DNA of 64,000 nt from JBFWRK01 sp050248955 (lineage in GTDB: Bacteria > Actinomycetota > Acidimicrobiia > Acidimicrobiales > Ilumatobacteraceae): contig JBFWRK010000019.1 of NCBI GenBank assembly GCA_050248955.1, positions 1-64,000 on the forward strand. Reading direction: 5' to 3'. This document shows positions 24,193 to 33,053 of this stretch, one piece after another. The notes under the pieces were generated by a model. The model ran no database searches and was not told where the DNA came from. It worked only from the letters and a program-made list of their open reading frames with translations. Numbering within the stretch: position 1 is the stretch's first letter; each line of letters opens with the position of its first letter. The position numbers and the translations under genes were made by a program.

Positions 24193-25410
24193 GTGCAACA
24201 TCGTGATCTCCTCGTCATCGGTGGCGGGCCGGCCGGTGCGGCCGCGGCCATCCGGGCTGCGCGCGCCGGCGTCAACGTCACGCTGTTCGAGAAGGGGCCC
24301 CATGGTCGCGACAAGGTCTGCGGCGACGGCCTGACGCCGCGTGCCGTGGCCGCGCTCGAGGAGTTGAAGGTCGACGTCGGCGAGGCCCATCGCATCGATG
24401 GACTCCGGATGATCGCCGGAAAGCGCACGAGGGAGCTCGCGTGGCCGGCAACGGGACGGTTCCCGAGCTATGGCGCTGTCTGGCCGCGTCGTCGTTTCGA
24501 CAGCCACCTGATCGACGTCGCGATCGCTGCCGGTGCCGAGGTCCGCTTCGACACCGAGGCGCTGCCGGTGCTCGAGGACGGTGCGGTCGTCGGTGCCGTG
24601 GCCGGGGGCGAGACGTTCGCGGCGTCGCTCACCGTGCTCGCCGCTGGAGCGCAAGGGGCAGCCGCCAAGGTCGTCGGTTGCGAGCGGGACGTCGACGAGC
24701 CGTTCGGCCTCGCCATCCGGACGTACGCGCCGACGCCTCGGCACGCGGAGCGACATCTCGAAGCGTGCCTGTCGCTGCGTGACGAGCACGGCACACCGGT
24801 GCCCGGCTACGGCTGGATGTTCCCAGCGGGCGACGGCACGGTGAACATCGGCGTCGGCGCGCTCAGCACGATGAAGGGGTTCAAGAAGCTCAACCTCAAC
24901 ACGCTCCTCGACCAGTACGCGTCCGTCGTGCGCGAGCCCTGGTCGCTCGGTGCCTACCTCGAGAAGCCGAGAGCCTGGCGCCTGCCGATGAGCGCTGTAC
25001 GTCGGCACGGTCCGGGGTGGGTCGCCGTCGGCGACGCTGCTGGCTTCGTCAACCCGATGAACGGCGAAGGCATCGACTACGGCCTCGAGAGCGGCATGCT
25101 GGCTGTCGACCGGTTCCTCGCCGATGCCGCCACGGCCCCGGAAACGTACGACGCGCTCGTCGGCGAACGCTTCGATGGGTTCCTCCGAACCGGACGGCGT
25201 TTCAGCTTCCTCATCGGGCATCCGTGGCTGCTCCGCAGCGGGCTGCGCGTCGCCGTCGGGACCCAGGCCGCCGCCGACATCACGCTCGCGGTGATGGGCA
25301 ACCTCGTCGACAACGAGACCCCTGGTGCCGCTGGGCGCGTGCTGCGGCTCGGTGATCGCGTGCTCGGCTGGGCGGACCCGCTGCTCCGGCGCACGCGCGC
25401 CTCAGGCTGA
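24193..25410 (+). CDS. Geranylgeranyl reductase family FAD-dependent oxidoreductase (menaquinone-reductase-like)
   Basis: 405-residue flavoprotein. The N-terminal FAD motif is DLLVIGGGPAGAAAAIRAARAG, followed by the GGR signature KVCGDGLTPRAVAALEEL; the second FAD motif is WVAVGDAAGFVNPMNGEGIDYGLESG. The group reduces isoprenoid chains, for example menaquinone side chains (MenJ) or archaeal-type lipids. GTG 24193 begins just before the FAD motif; the longer frame from 24046 overlaps cobS. It follows the B12 operon after 37 bp but has no functional link with it. Its 3' end overlaps the convergent ATPase gene by 9 bp. Confidence 0.87.
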   Translation: MQHRDLLVIGGGPAGAAAAIRAARAGVNVTLFEKGPHGRDKVCGDGLTPRAVAALEELKVDVGEAHRIDGLRMIAGKRTRELAWPATGRFPSYGAVWPRRRFDSHLIDVAIAAGAEVRFDTEALPVLEDGAVVGAVAGGETFAASLTVLAAGAQGAAAKVVGCERDVDEPFGLAIRTYAPTPRHAERHLEACLSLRDEHGTPVPGYGWMFPAGDGTVNIGVGALSTMKGFKKLNLNTLLDQYASVVREPWSLGAYLEKPRAWRLPMSAVRRHGPGWVAVGDAAGFVNPMNGEGIDYGLESGMLAVDRFLADAATAPETYDALVGERFDGFLRTGRRFSFLIGHPWLLRSGLRVAVGTQAAADITLAVMGNLVDNETPGAAGRVLRLGDRVLGWADPLLRRTRASG

Positions 25411-25821
25411 CGCCTCGGCAGGCGCGGCGACGTCGCGATCGCCGTCGATCTCGAACCACACCATCTTGCCCGTTGGGGTCCGTTCCGCGCCCCACTGCGT
25501 CGAGAGGGCGGCGACCAGTGCCAAGCCACGGCCATCCAGCGAGTCGGGTGGGGCGGGCGGCGGCACGCTCGGCAGTACGGCACTGGCGTCGCAGATCTCG
25601 ACCCTGATCGACTGCGGGTGTTCGCAGAACCAGGCCTGGAGCTCGCACGAGTCGTTCGTGTGCTTCACGGCGTTCGTGACGAGCTCGCTCGTCACGAGCA
25701 CGGCATCACGTCCCAGTGCCTGGTCGGCCGTGCGCCCGAGCAGGTGCCGGAGCGCGAGGCGTGCCCGATGTGGTGCTGTCGGTCCGTGGTCCAGATCGAT
25801 GACCAGGTCGGGGGTTGCCAT
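25402..25821 (-). CDS. RsbW-like serine kinase / anti-sigma factor (HATPase)
   Basis: 139-residue GHKL ATP-binding protein of the RsbW/SpoIIAB-like group. Seen: N box in VLVTSELVTNAVKHTNDSCE, the short G1 region VEICDASAVLP, and the G2-like DGRGLALVAALSTQWG. Such single-domain proteins are widespread in actinobacteria and bind sigma factors or anti-anti-sigma proteins. ATG 25821 begins the domain; the long frame extending to 26679 is a shadow. It diverges from the csbD-like stress gene across 177 bp, which hints at a shared stress regulon (inference). Confidence 0.87.
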   Translation of the reverse strand: MATPDLVIDLDHGPTAPHRARLALRHLLGRTADQALGRDAVLVTSELVTNAVKHTNDSCELQAWFCEHPQSIRVEICDASAVLPSVPPPAPPDSLDGRGLALVAALSTQWGAERTPTGKMVWFEIDGDRDVAAPAEASA

Positions 25822-25998
25822 GATCCATGCGTACCCATCCTTGGCCGTTGTCAAGCCCGCCCACCGAGCGGGTCGTAGGACATCCGCCACATCGAGCACG
25901 GACGATTGGGATCCGGCGCTCCGGGGAACCGTGGTCAACACGGCAGTGGTCATGTGCCTGCTGCTCGAATACGACCCTCTACGGACCAAGGAGCGACC

Positions 25999-26157
25999 AT
26001 GAGCGGAGAGATGGACAAGGCAAAGGGCAAGGCCAAGCAGGCGCTCGGTGATCTCACGGACGACGAATCGTTGAGGACCGAGGGCAAGGTCGACGAGACG
26101 GCTGGCGAGGCAAAGAACCTGGTCGACAAGGTCAAGGACAAGCTCACCAAGGACTGA
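25999..26157 (+). CDS. CsbD family stress-response protein
   Basis: 52-residue hydrophilic protein MSGEMDKAKGKAKQALGDLT... with the CsbD repeat pattern (KAKGKAKQALGDLTDD, then KVDETAGEAKNLVDKVKD). CsbD proteins are controlled by general-stress sigma factors in Bacillus and accumulate under osmotic or phosphate stress; mechanism unknown. AAGGAG lies 5-10 nt before ATG 25999. A strong hairpin (26193-26228) follows. Confidence 0.92.
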   Translation: MSGEMDKAKGKAKQALGDLTDDESLRTEGKVDETAGEAKNLVDKVKDKLTKD

Positions 26158-26192
26158 TCCAGAGTCTCGCGAGAGCGACGCTCTGACGTTCG

Positions 26193-26228
26193 GATGCCGG
26201 GTCACGCAAGCAGGCGTGGCCCGGCATC
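26193..26228 (+). terminator. Hairpin, probable terminator of csbD
   Basis: GATGCCGGGTCACGC pairs with GCGTGGCCCGGCATC (14 of 15 Watson-Crick, one G-T) around a 6-nt loop. There is no T-run, as usual in very GC-rich actinobacteria. Confidence 0.7.
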
Positions 26229-26253
26229 GCCGCGTCGTTGCGAGAATGGCGCG

Positions 26254-26613
26254 ATGGAATCGGCACGCATCGACAGGTGGCTGTGGTCCGTCAGGCTCAC
26301 GGCGACGAGATCCGATGCGACGGACGCGTGCACCGGTGGCCACGTGCAGATCGGCGGCCGCAACGCGAAGCCGGCATCGCACGTCTCGCCGGGCGACCGG
26401 GTGGAGGCCCGCCTGTACGGCCGCGACCGGATCGTCGAGGTCGTCCGCCCGATCGACAAGCGCGTCGGCGCACCGGTCGCGGTGACGTGCTACGTGGACC
26501 ACTCCCCGCCACCGGAGGAGACCGAGCGCGCCTGGTTCGCCGAACGCGACCGTGGCACCGGTCGCCCGACGAAGCGCGACCGCCGCCAGCTCGACCGTTG
26601 GCGTTCGCGATGA
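26254..26613 (+). CDS. S4 domain RNA-binding protein (Hsp15-like)
   Basis: 119-residue protein with an S4 fold at the N-terminus: RIDRWLWSVRLTATRSDATDACTGGHVQIGGR, SHVSPGDRVEARLYGRDRIVEVV. The basic C-terminus (TERAWFAERDRGTGRPTKRDRRQLDRWRSR) is typical of Hsp15, which rescues stalled 50S subunits carrying a nascent chain. ATG 26254 sits 6 nt after a GAGAAT box, suggesting leaderless transcription. It stands alone. Confidence 0.9.
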   Translation: MESARIDRWLWSVRLTATRSDATDACTGGHVQIGGRNAKPASHVSPGDRVEARLYGRDRIVEVVRPIDKRVGAPVAVTCYVDHSPPPEETERAWFAERDRGTGRPTKRDRRQLDRWRSR

Positions 26614-26632
26614 TCGTCCGTTCGCGCTGATC

Positions 26633-27664
26633 TCACCCTCGGATCGCGTGCATCGCCGCCATCGCTGACCCGCGGGCACCGGCCATGTCGAGGTCGGACA
26701 CGAGCGCGAAGCCCGAGACGCGAGCTTGCTCCTCGCGCAGCAGCGTGTACTCGCGCACCTTCGCGACGAACCAGTCGCGGAAGTGCAGCTCGGACTCGAT
26801 CACGCCGCCACCGACGAAGTAGGCGTGGGGATCGGTGAAGTTCGCGGCGATCGTGAACATCCGTCCGATCGCGTTCGCCTGCTGGTCGAAGATCGCGAGT
26901 GCCATCTCGTCGCCGCGCTCGCCGAAGCTGCGCACTGCCTTCGCGGCGGCGGCGATCGGCCTGCCGTCGCCGAGCGGATGGTCGGGATACCGGGTCAGCC
27001 AGTACGGCAGCAGGTTGTTCGTGATCCCGCTGAGCGAGGCCACGCTCTCCAGATCACCGACGAAACCGCAGTTGCAGCGCGGCAACGGCTGGTCGGCCTC
27101 CAGGAGACCGTCCATCGGGATGTGCACGTGGCCGAGCTCGCCGGCCATCCCTGAAGCGCCCCGCACGACCTCACCCGATTCGATCACCCCGCCGCCGAGG
27201 CCGGTGCCGACGATCGCGGAGATCGAGGATCGATGGCTCGCGTCGTCGCCGAAATGCATCGTGTGCGCGTAGAGCGCGGCGGCGTTGCCGTCGTTGTTGT
27301 AGATCACGGGCAGGCGGAGGTGCTGCTCGACCGCGCTCCGGAAGTCGAAGCCCCACCACTCCGGCCCTGCGAAGTTGGTCGCGCCCCGCGCCGAGATGAC
27401 ACCGTCGGCGCTGGCGGGCCCCGGTGTGTCGAGCCCGATCGCGAGGACCGTCGCGGCGGGCACACCGGCAGCTTCGACCGCCATGACCATCGCATCACGG
27501 ATCGCCGCAATCGCCGCCGCCGGGCCGTCGTGCACCCGGCTCGGGGTCTCGACCATCCGGTCGACGAGGAACGTACCGCTCCCGTCGAGGACCGTGGCGT
27601 TGGTCTTGGTGCCGCCCACGTCGAGTCCGACTACGACTGCAGGTGTTCCATCGGTGCCCGACAT
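26633..27664 (-). CDS. ROK family sugar kinase
   Basis: 343-residue ROK protein. The phosphate motif VVGLDVGGTKTNATVLDGSG, the catalytic Asp in VIYNNDGNAAALYAH, the second ATP loop VGTGLGGGVIESGEV and the zinc motif GELGHVHIPMDG...PRCNCGFVGDLESVAS (His plus Cys residues) are visible. There is no DNA-binding domain, so it is a kinase, not a repressor; glucose or N-acetylated hexoses are the usual substrates. ATG 27664 has AGGAGG upstream. It is monocistronic. Confidence 0.91.
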   Translation of the reverse strand: MSGTDGTPAVVVGLDVGGTKTNATVLDGSGTFLVDRMVETPSRVHDGPAAAIAAIRDAMVMAVEAAGVPAATVLAIGLDTPGPASADGVISARGATNFAGPEWWGFDFRSAVEQHLRLPVIYNNDGNAAALYAHTMHFGDDASHRSSISAIVGTGLGGGVIESGEVVRGASGMAGELGHVHIPMDGLLEADQPLPRCNCGFVGDLESVASLSGITNNLLPYWLTRYPDHPLGDGRPIAAAAKAVRSFGERGDEMALAIFDQQANAIGRMFTIAANFTDPHAYFVGGGVIESELHFRDWFVAKVREYTLLREEQARVSGFALVSDLDMAGARGSAMAAMHAIRG

Positions 27665-27813
27665 GGTGCTTGTCCTCCTGGCGCGCTCGCGTGAACATGC
27701 CACATGATGCTGTTCGCCACCATCATCGCCCGGGTGTCGTGACATGGCGGGCCGGCTCGCGTCGACGTCCGGCGAGCAGACGCCGATGATCGGCTGATCC
27801 GGATCGCTCCGGT

Positions 27814-30800
27814 TCAGTGGCGGCTCGGTGCGGCGAGGCCCCCGAGCACGAGACCGATCGGCTCGGCGAGCTCGATCGCTCGCTCCCGCAGACGGGCCGA
27901 CTCGGTGGCGTCACCCGGCCCATCGCGCTCGGCGAGCACGGCGGCGCGATCGCAGAGCGCCCGCGCCTCGTGGGGCACGGCACCGATGTCGTAGGCCTGC
28001 TCGACGGCCATCGCCAGCAGCGCGTCGGCGCCGTCGAGATCGCCACTGACGTGCGCGGCGACACCGACGAACCGGGTGACCGGTCCGAGCGATGCCCGGC
28101 CGAGACCGCTCATCGTGATCCGGCCGGTGTACGGCTCGAGCTCGCGCCGCAAGATCGCGGCGCGGTCGCGATCGCCGAGCTCGCGCGCCATCTCGACCAG
28201 CAGGCCACCGGCGACGAGCCACAGCGAGTCGCGGTTGTGCTGGATGCCTTCCGGGGTGACGAGCTCTTCGAGAACGGGCCGTGCCTCGTCTGCCCGGCCC
28301 GACGCGACGAGGCTGGCGCCGAGAGCGACGCGCCAGATCGGCAGGTGCGGTGGCCGGGCCGCTGCCTGCTCGGCCAGTTCGACGAGATCGCCGAGCGTGC
28401 CGCGGTCCCAGGCGCGGATGAACGCCTGCCCCGCCCAGGCCTGCTCGGCGTTCACGCCGTGGCTCTGGAGGCCACGTACGAGCGCCTCGTCGGCGAGCTT
28501 CGCTGATCCCTCGTAGTCACCGCGGAGCAGGCGGAACATCGCGTCGATGAACCCGACGAACGCGTCGTACACCGGCTGGCGGACGTGCGCGGCACGCTGA
28601 CGGAACCGGCTGAACCACTCCTCCGCCTCGCGCACCGACCCGGCCTCGGTGAGGTCGGCGATGCCGTAGAGCAGCGTGCTCAGCTGCAGGTGGAGGCTGC
28701 CGGAGCGTTCCGCCGCCTCCCACGCGGCGCGGTCCGTCGCCAGGCGCTGTTCGAGCAGGTCGACCTTCCATCCCGCCATGCGGGCGGACAGGTGCGCGGT
28801 CGCGACGAGCGCCTCGTGGCCGTGCGCGGTCGCCAACGCGAGCGCCTCCTCGCTCAGGCCGCGCAAGGCGAGCAGGTCACCCTCCGCTGCCGCGTTCGAG
28901 AGGCTCGCGCCGAGCAACCGGGCGCGGTGGTCGACCTCGCCGGCGGGCAGACCGCGGAGCGCCTCGGCGAGCAGTGAGTCGAGCCGCTCGTCGGTCGTGC
29001 CGAAGTCGAACCCGAGCCCGGCGCGGGCCAGCGCGAGGGCTTCGGCGGCACGAGCGAGCAGCACCGGGTCGGCGGTACGGCGAGCCTCGTCCGCGGCGGC
29101 CACTGCGGCGTCACGCGCTGCGGTGCGGTCGCCGAGCGCCCGGTGGGCGTCGGAGCTGAGCAGCAACGCCTCGCACCGAAGAGCCTGGTCGTCGGAGCCC
29201 TTCACCGAGAGCGCCCGCTGCGCCCAGTGCTGCCCTTCCTCGTACGCGAGGACGTCGAGCGCCTCACGTCCGGCGGCGATCTTCGCTGCAACGGTCCGGT
29301 CGGGCGCCGCGAGCGCGCCTGCTTCGAGCAGGTGGTGCGCGAGCTCGATCTTCGACGAGCCGATCGCTGTCAGCGCGTCTGCGAGGGTGAGATGGATCGT
29401 GCTGCGCCGCGACCGGCTGAGCCGGTCGAGCACCACCTGTTGCACCAGCGCGTGCCGGAAGATCAGCGACCCCGTCGATGGCTCCTCGGCGAGCAACCCG
29501 GCCTCGAGCGTCGCATCGATCGCGTCGAGCAGGTCGTCGTGCCCCAGGCCGGTGGCCCAGCCGAGCACGGGGAGCGAGATGAGGCCGCCGGAGACAGCGG
29601 CGACCGCGAGTACGCGCGAAGCGGGCACCGGCAGCCGGTCGAGCCGCGCGCCGAGCACATCGCGCACCGACGCCGGCAGCGTCGCCCCCTCGCCGTGCTC
29701 GGCGAGCTCGGTGACGAAGAACGGGTTGCCCCGCGTCGCCTGGTGGATCGCGCTCGCCCGGTTCTGCGAGCTCTGGTCCTTGCCGCTGCCGAGCAGCTCG
29801 GCGACCTCGTGCTCGTCCAGCCCTTCGAGCGTCACTCTGGTGAGCAAGCCGTCGCGGTGCAGATCGCCGAGGAACGCGTCGAGGTCGGCGTTCGGGGTGA
29901 CCGGCACCGTCCGCACCGTGCACACCGCCAGCAGGCGAGCCGACCGCTCGTGGCGCATCAGGTGCTGCAGCAGGCGCAAGGAGAGCGGATCGGCCCACTG
30001 CAGGTCGTCCAGGACGAACACGATCGGCCACATCGCCGACTCGGCGTCGAGCAGCTCGGCCACGGTCTCGAACAAGACGTAGCGGTCCGTCCCGAGCTCT
30101 GGCTTCAGCGAGTCGATGCCGATGTCGAGATCGGCGAGGAACGGCAGGAGCACAGCGAGGCCTTCGCGCCCTTCGACGACCCGCCGCCGCGCGTCGGGGG
30201 AGACCGTCCGGAGCACGGTGCGCAACGCCTCGACCAGCGGCTCGTACGGAACGACCGCTTCCGTCGTGGCCCGTCCCCACAGGACGATCGCGCCCTGCTC
30301 GTGGGCCTCGCTGGCGAACCGGGCGGCGAGGCGCGACTTGCCCGCGCCCGCTTCGCCCTCGAGCACGACGAAGTGCCGTGTCCCGCCGAGCGCGGCGGCC
30401 CAGGCGGTGCGCAGCGCGTCGAGCTCGCGCTCCCGGCCGACGAACGGGCGGTTGCCGTGGCGGATGGCCGCGGGTGGCAGCTGCACGGGCGAGCGCCCTG
30501 GTGACGGCGGCGAGGCGTGCGTCTCCGACCCCGCCACGCCGAGGAGCGGGGTGAGCGCCGCCGCAGGGCGGACGTCGAGCACAGGGGTCGCCAGCGACGA
30601 GTCGTGCCCGAGGATCGACGCCTCGAGCTTCACGAGCTCGGGTGAGGGATCGAGGCCCAGCTCGTCGACCAGGTGACGGCGCATCCGGTCGTAGGCCCGC
30701 AGCGCGTCGGCCTGGCGGCTCGCCCGGTAGAGCGCGAGCATCAGCTGTGCCGTGAAGCGCTCCCGCAGTGGGTGGTCCTCGACGATCCGTTCCAGCTCGG

Positions 30801-31371
30801 GTACCAGCGCGACGTGCCGGCCGAGCGCGAGCATGGCGTCGAAGCGGGCCTCGAGCGCGCCGAGGCGGAGCTCGTCGAGCCGTACGGCGGCCGAGGCGGC
30901 CGGTTCCATGTCGGACACGTCGACACATGCCGGACCGCGCCACAGCGCCATCGCACGGTCGAGCAGCTCGATCGCCCCCGCGGGGTCGTCGGGGAGCCGA
31001 TCGCAGCCCTCGCGGGCGACGCGCTCGAAGATCCGAGCATCGACCTCGTCGGCGCCGAGGTCGAGCACGTAACCAGGGCCTTCGCGGCGAAGCCGGCTCG
31101 TGTCGCCGAGCACGGTCCGCAGCCGGGAGACGTAGCTGTGCAGCGTGGCGACGATCGACAGCGGCGCATCGGGCCCCCAGACGTCCTCCACCAACCGCTC
31201 CACGGTGACGAGCCGGCCTTCGGCGAGTGCGAGCCGGACGAGCACCGCCCGCTGCCGGGGACCGCCGAGTGCGAGCGGCCGGCCCGCGCGCTCGAGCGTC
31301 GTCGGTCCGAGGACGCGCAGCAGCAGCACGTCGTCCTTGCCCTGCTCATCGTCCACCGACGCCCGCTCCAT
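27814..31371 (-). CDS. Large SARP/AfsR-type transcriptional regulator (OmpR wHTH-BTAD-AAA-TPR-like)
   Basis: 1185-residue regulator. Residues 15-105 form an OmpR-like winged helix (LLRVLGPTTLERAGRPLALG, RLVEDVWGPDAPLSIVATLHSYVSRLR); 106-255 is the BTAD domain; a linker leads to an ATPase domain with Walker A GEAGAGKS (339-346) and Walker B IVFVLDDLQWADP; the remaining ~550 residues are helical and TPR-like. The C-terminus lacks a LuxR helix. Such proteins activate secondary-metabolite or catabolic genes in response to unknown signals. ATG 31371 begins after a GGGAG site. It is divergent from a FAD oxidase, and phased direct repeats lie between them. Confidence 0.9.
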   Translation of the reverse strand: MERASVDDEQGKDDVLLLRVLGPTTLERAGRPLALGGPRQRAVLVRLALAEGRLVTVERLVEDVWGPDAPLSIVATLHSYVSRLRTVLGDTSRLRREGPGYVLDLGADEVDARIFERVAREGCDRLPDDPAGAIELLDRAMALWRGPACVDVSDMEPAASAAVRLDELRLGALEARFDAMLALGRHVALVPELERIVEDHPLRERFTAQLMLALYRASRQADALRAYDRMRRHLVDELGLDPSPELVKLEASILGHDSSLATPVLDVRPAAALTPLLGVAGSETHASPPSPGRSPVQLPPAAIRHGNRPFVGRERELDALRTAWAAALGGTRHFVVLEGEAGAGKSRLAARFASEAHEQGAIVLWGRATTEAVVPYEPLVEALRTVLRTVSPDARRRVVEGREGLAVLLPFLADLDIGIDSLKPELGTDRYVLFETVAELLDAESAMWPIVFVLDDLQWADPLSLRLLQHLMRHERSARLLAVCTVRTVPVTPNADLDAFLGDLHRDGLLTRVTLEGLDEHEVAELLGSGKDQSSQNRASAIHQATRGNPFFVTELAEHGEGATLPASVRDVLGARLDRLPVPASRVLAVAAVSGGLISLPVLGWATGLGHDDLLDAIDATLEAGLLAEEPSTGSLIFRHALVQQVVLDRLSRSRRSTIHLTLADALTAIGSSKIELAHHLLEAGALAAPDRTVAAKIAAGREALDVLAYEEGQHWAQRALSVKGSDDQALRCEALLLSSDAHRALGDRTAARDAAVAAADEARRTADPVLLARAAEALALARAGLGFDFGTTDERLDSLLAEALRGLPAGEVDHRARLLGASLSNAAAEGDLLALRGLSEEALALATAHGHEALVATAHLSARMAGWKVDLLEQRLATDRAAWEAAERSGSLHLQLSTLLYGIADLTEAGSVREAEEWFSRFRQRAAHVRQPVYDAFVGFIDAMFRLLRGDYEGSAKLADEALVRGLQSHGVNAEQAWAGQAFIRAWDRGTLGDLVELAEQAAARPPHLPIWRVALGASLVASGRADEARPVLEELVTPEGIQHNRDSLWLVAGGLLVEMARELGDRDRAAILRRELEPYTGRITMSGLGRASLGPVTRFVGVAAHVSGDLDGADALLAMAVEQAYDIGAVPHEARALCDRAAVLAERDGPGDATESARLRERAIELAEPIGLVLGGLAAPSRH

Positions 31372-31426
31372 CTCACTCCCAGCACGAATTTCGGACGCGA
31401 CCGTAGCCACCGCGCGCCGGTCGACC

Positions 31427-31500
31427 GTGCTTGCTTGCAGCGGCGGGCTGCTGCGCTGCAAGCGGCCGGCAAGTCGGCTCCAAGTGACCGGGACGAACGT
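31427..31500. promoter_or_regulatory. Phased direct repeats: probable SARP operator for the divergent oxidase gene
   Basis: GCAAG, GCAAG and CCAAG begin at 31458, 31469 and 31480, an exact 11-bp period. CTTGC copies in the other orientation lie at 31430 and 31434. SARP/BTAD regulators bind heptamer repeats with 11-bp spacing just upstream of a -10 region, so this is a good candidate site for the neighbouring regulator. Confidence 0.6.
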
Positions 31501-31545
31501 GATCGACAACAACGAATCACGCACTCACCAGAGGAGCCATCCCCC

Positions 31546-32952
31546 GTGTCCTTCACCCTGATCCCCAACTCGTTCGACGACGCAGTCGCCGACCTCCGCG
31601 GCCGCACCGTGGGCGAGGTGCTGACGGCCGACGATGCCGGCTACGACGCCGCTCGCGCCGCCTGGAACGTCGTCGTCCAGCAGCGCCCCGCTGTGATCGT
31701 CGTCCCCGAGTCCGTCGGCGATGTCGCCGCTGCCGTGCGCTTCGCCCGTGCCAACGGCCTGCGGGTCGCCGTGCAGGCGACGGGTCATGGCGTCGCCCGC
31801 CCATCCGACGGCGCCGTCATGATCGTGACCGCACGGCTCGACGCCGTCACGATCGATCCCGCTGCCCGCACCGCCCGCGTCTCGGCCGGTGCGAAGTGGG
31901 GCGCCGTGCTGGCGCCCGCCCAGGAGCACGGCCTCGCGCCGTTGCTCGGCTCGACCACCGATGTCGGCGCCATCGGCTACACCCTCGGGGGTGGCATGGG
32001 CTGGCTTGCCCGCCACTACGGCCTCGCCTCGGACAGCGTCCGCTCGTTCGACCTCGTCACGCCGGACGGCAGCCAGGTGCACGCATCGGCCGACGAGCAG
32101 CCCGAGCTCTTCTGGGCGCTCAAGGGCGGTGGTGGCGGCACGTTCGGCGTCGTCACCGCGATGGAGATCGAGCTCTACCCGGTCCGCACGGTGTACGCCG
32201 GCAACCTGCTCTACCCGGTCGAGATGGCCAGGGAGGTCATGACCCGCTGGCGCGACTGGGCGAGCACGGCCAGCGACGAGCTGACGTCGTCCGTCGTGAT
32301 CATGAACTTCCCGCCCCTCGAGGAGGTGCCCGAGCCGGTCCGCGGCAGGTCCTTCGTCATCGTGCGCGGCTGCTGGTCGGGCGATCTCGCCGAGGGCGAG
32401 GCACTGCTCGACGAGTGGCGGAACTGGCGGGCACCGGCGCTCGACCTGTTCGGCCCGATGCCGTTCAGCGCAGCCGACGGGATCAGCAACGACCCGGTCG
32501 ACCCGATGCCGGCGATGGTCACCACCGAGTGGTTCGACGTGCTCGCCGACGAAGCGATCGACGTCCTGATCCGTGCGACGGTCGCGGCCCCGGGCCACCA
32601 GCCGACGCTGGCGTTCAGCGAGATCCGCCATGCGGGTGGTGCAGTCCGTGCCAACGCGCCGAAGGCGGCGAACGACCGCGGCCGCTCCGGCGAGTTCCTG
32701 CTCGAGATGGTCGGGATCGCGCCGCACCCGCACGCCGGTCTTGCGCTCGAGGCGCACCTGCGTTACACGCGCCTGGCGCTCGCTCCGTTCGTGACGGGCG
32801 CTGCCTACCTCAACTTCATGGAAGGCCGCGAGAAGCAGGAGCGCACGCCGACGGCGTACAGCGCCGATCACCTGCGCCGTGTGCAGGCCGTGAAGGCCGC
32901 CGTCGATCCCGACGACCGCTTCTGCCACGGCTTCGGCATCACCCCCGCCTGA
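31546..32952 (+). CDS. FAD-binding oxidase (VAO/BBE-type)
   Basis: 468-residue flavoprotein of the berberine-bridge-enzyme-like group. The PCMH FAD domain covers about 35-215: RPAVIVVPESVGDVAAAVRFA, VAVQATGHGV (the usual covalent-FAD His region), STTDVGAIGYTLGGGMGWLARHYGL and ALKGGGGGTFGVVTAMEIEL. The C-terminus has the BBE tail: AYLNFMEGREK, LRRVQAVKAAVDPDDRFCHGFGI. Such enzymes oxidise sugars, alkaloids or polyketides. The start is GTG 31546 with AGAGGAG about 10 nt upstream. It is the likely target of the divergent SARP regulator. A strong hairpin follows. Confidence 0.9.
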   Translation: MSFTLIPNSFDDAVADLRGRTVGEVLTADDAGYDAARAAWNVVVQQRPAVIVVPESVGDVAAAVRFARANGLRVAVQATGHGVARPSDGAVMIVTARLDAVTIDPAARTARVSAGAKWGAVLAPAQEHGLAPLLGSTTDVGAIGYTLGGGMGWLARHYGLASDSVRSFDLVTPDGSQVHASADEQPELFWALKGGGGGTFGVVTAMEIELYPVRTVYAGNLLYPVEMAREVMTRWRDWASTASDELTSSVVIMNFPPLEEVPEPVRGRSFVIVRGCWSGDLAEGEALLDEWRNWRAPALDLFGPMPFSAADGISNDPVDPMPAMVTTEWFDVLADEAIDVLIRATVAAPGHQPTLAFSEIRHAGGAVRANAPKAANDRGRSGEFLLEMVGIAPHPHAGLALEAHLRYTRLALAPFVTGAAYLNFMEGREKQERTPTAYSADHLRRVQAVKAAVDPDDRFCHGFGITPA

Positions 32953-32974
32953 ACCCCCAACCCCACCCCACCGA

Positions 32975-33013
32975 TCGTGCGCCCGGTTGCGAGTACCGCA
33001 ACCGGGCGCACGA
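32975..33013 (+). terminator. Perfect 17-bp stem hairpin after the FAD oxidase gene
   Basis: TCGTGCGCCCGGTTGCG pairs perfectly with its complement around the loop AGTAC. It probably ends the oxidase transcript, though no T-run follows. Stem length and the 5-nt loop match the hairpins at 10499 and 11641 in architecture but not in sequence. Confidence 0.8.
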
Positions 33014-33053
33014 ACGTCGTGGGGTGGTGTCGGGTCCCTGGCAGCATCGCGCC

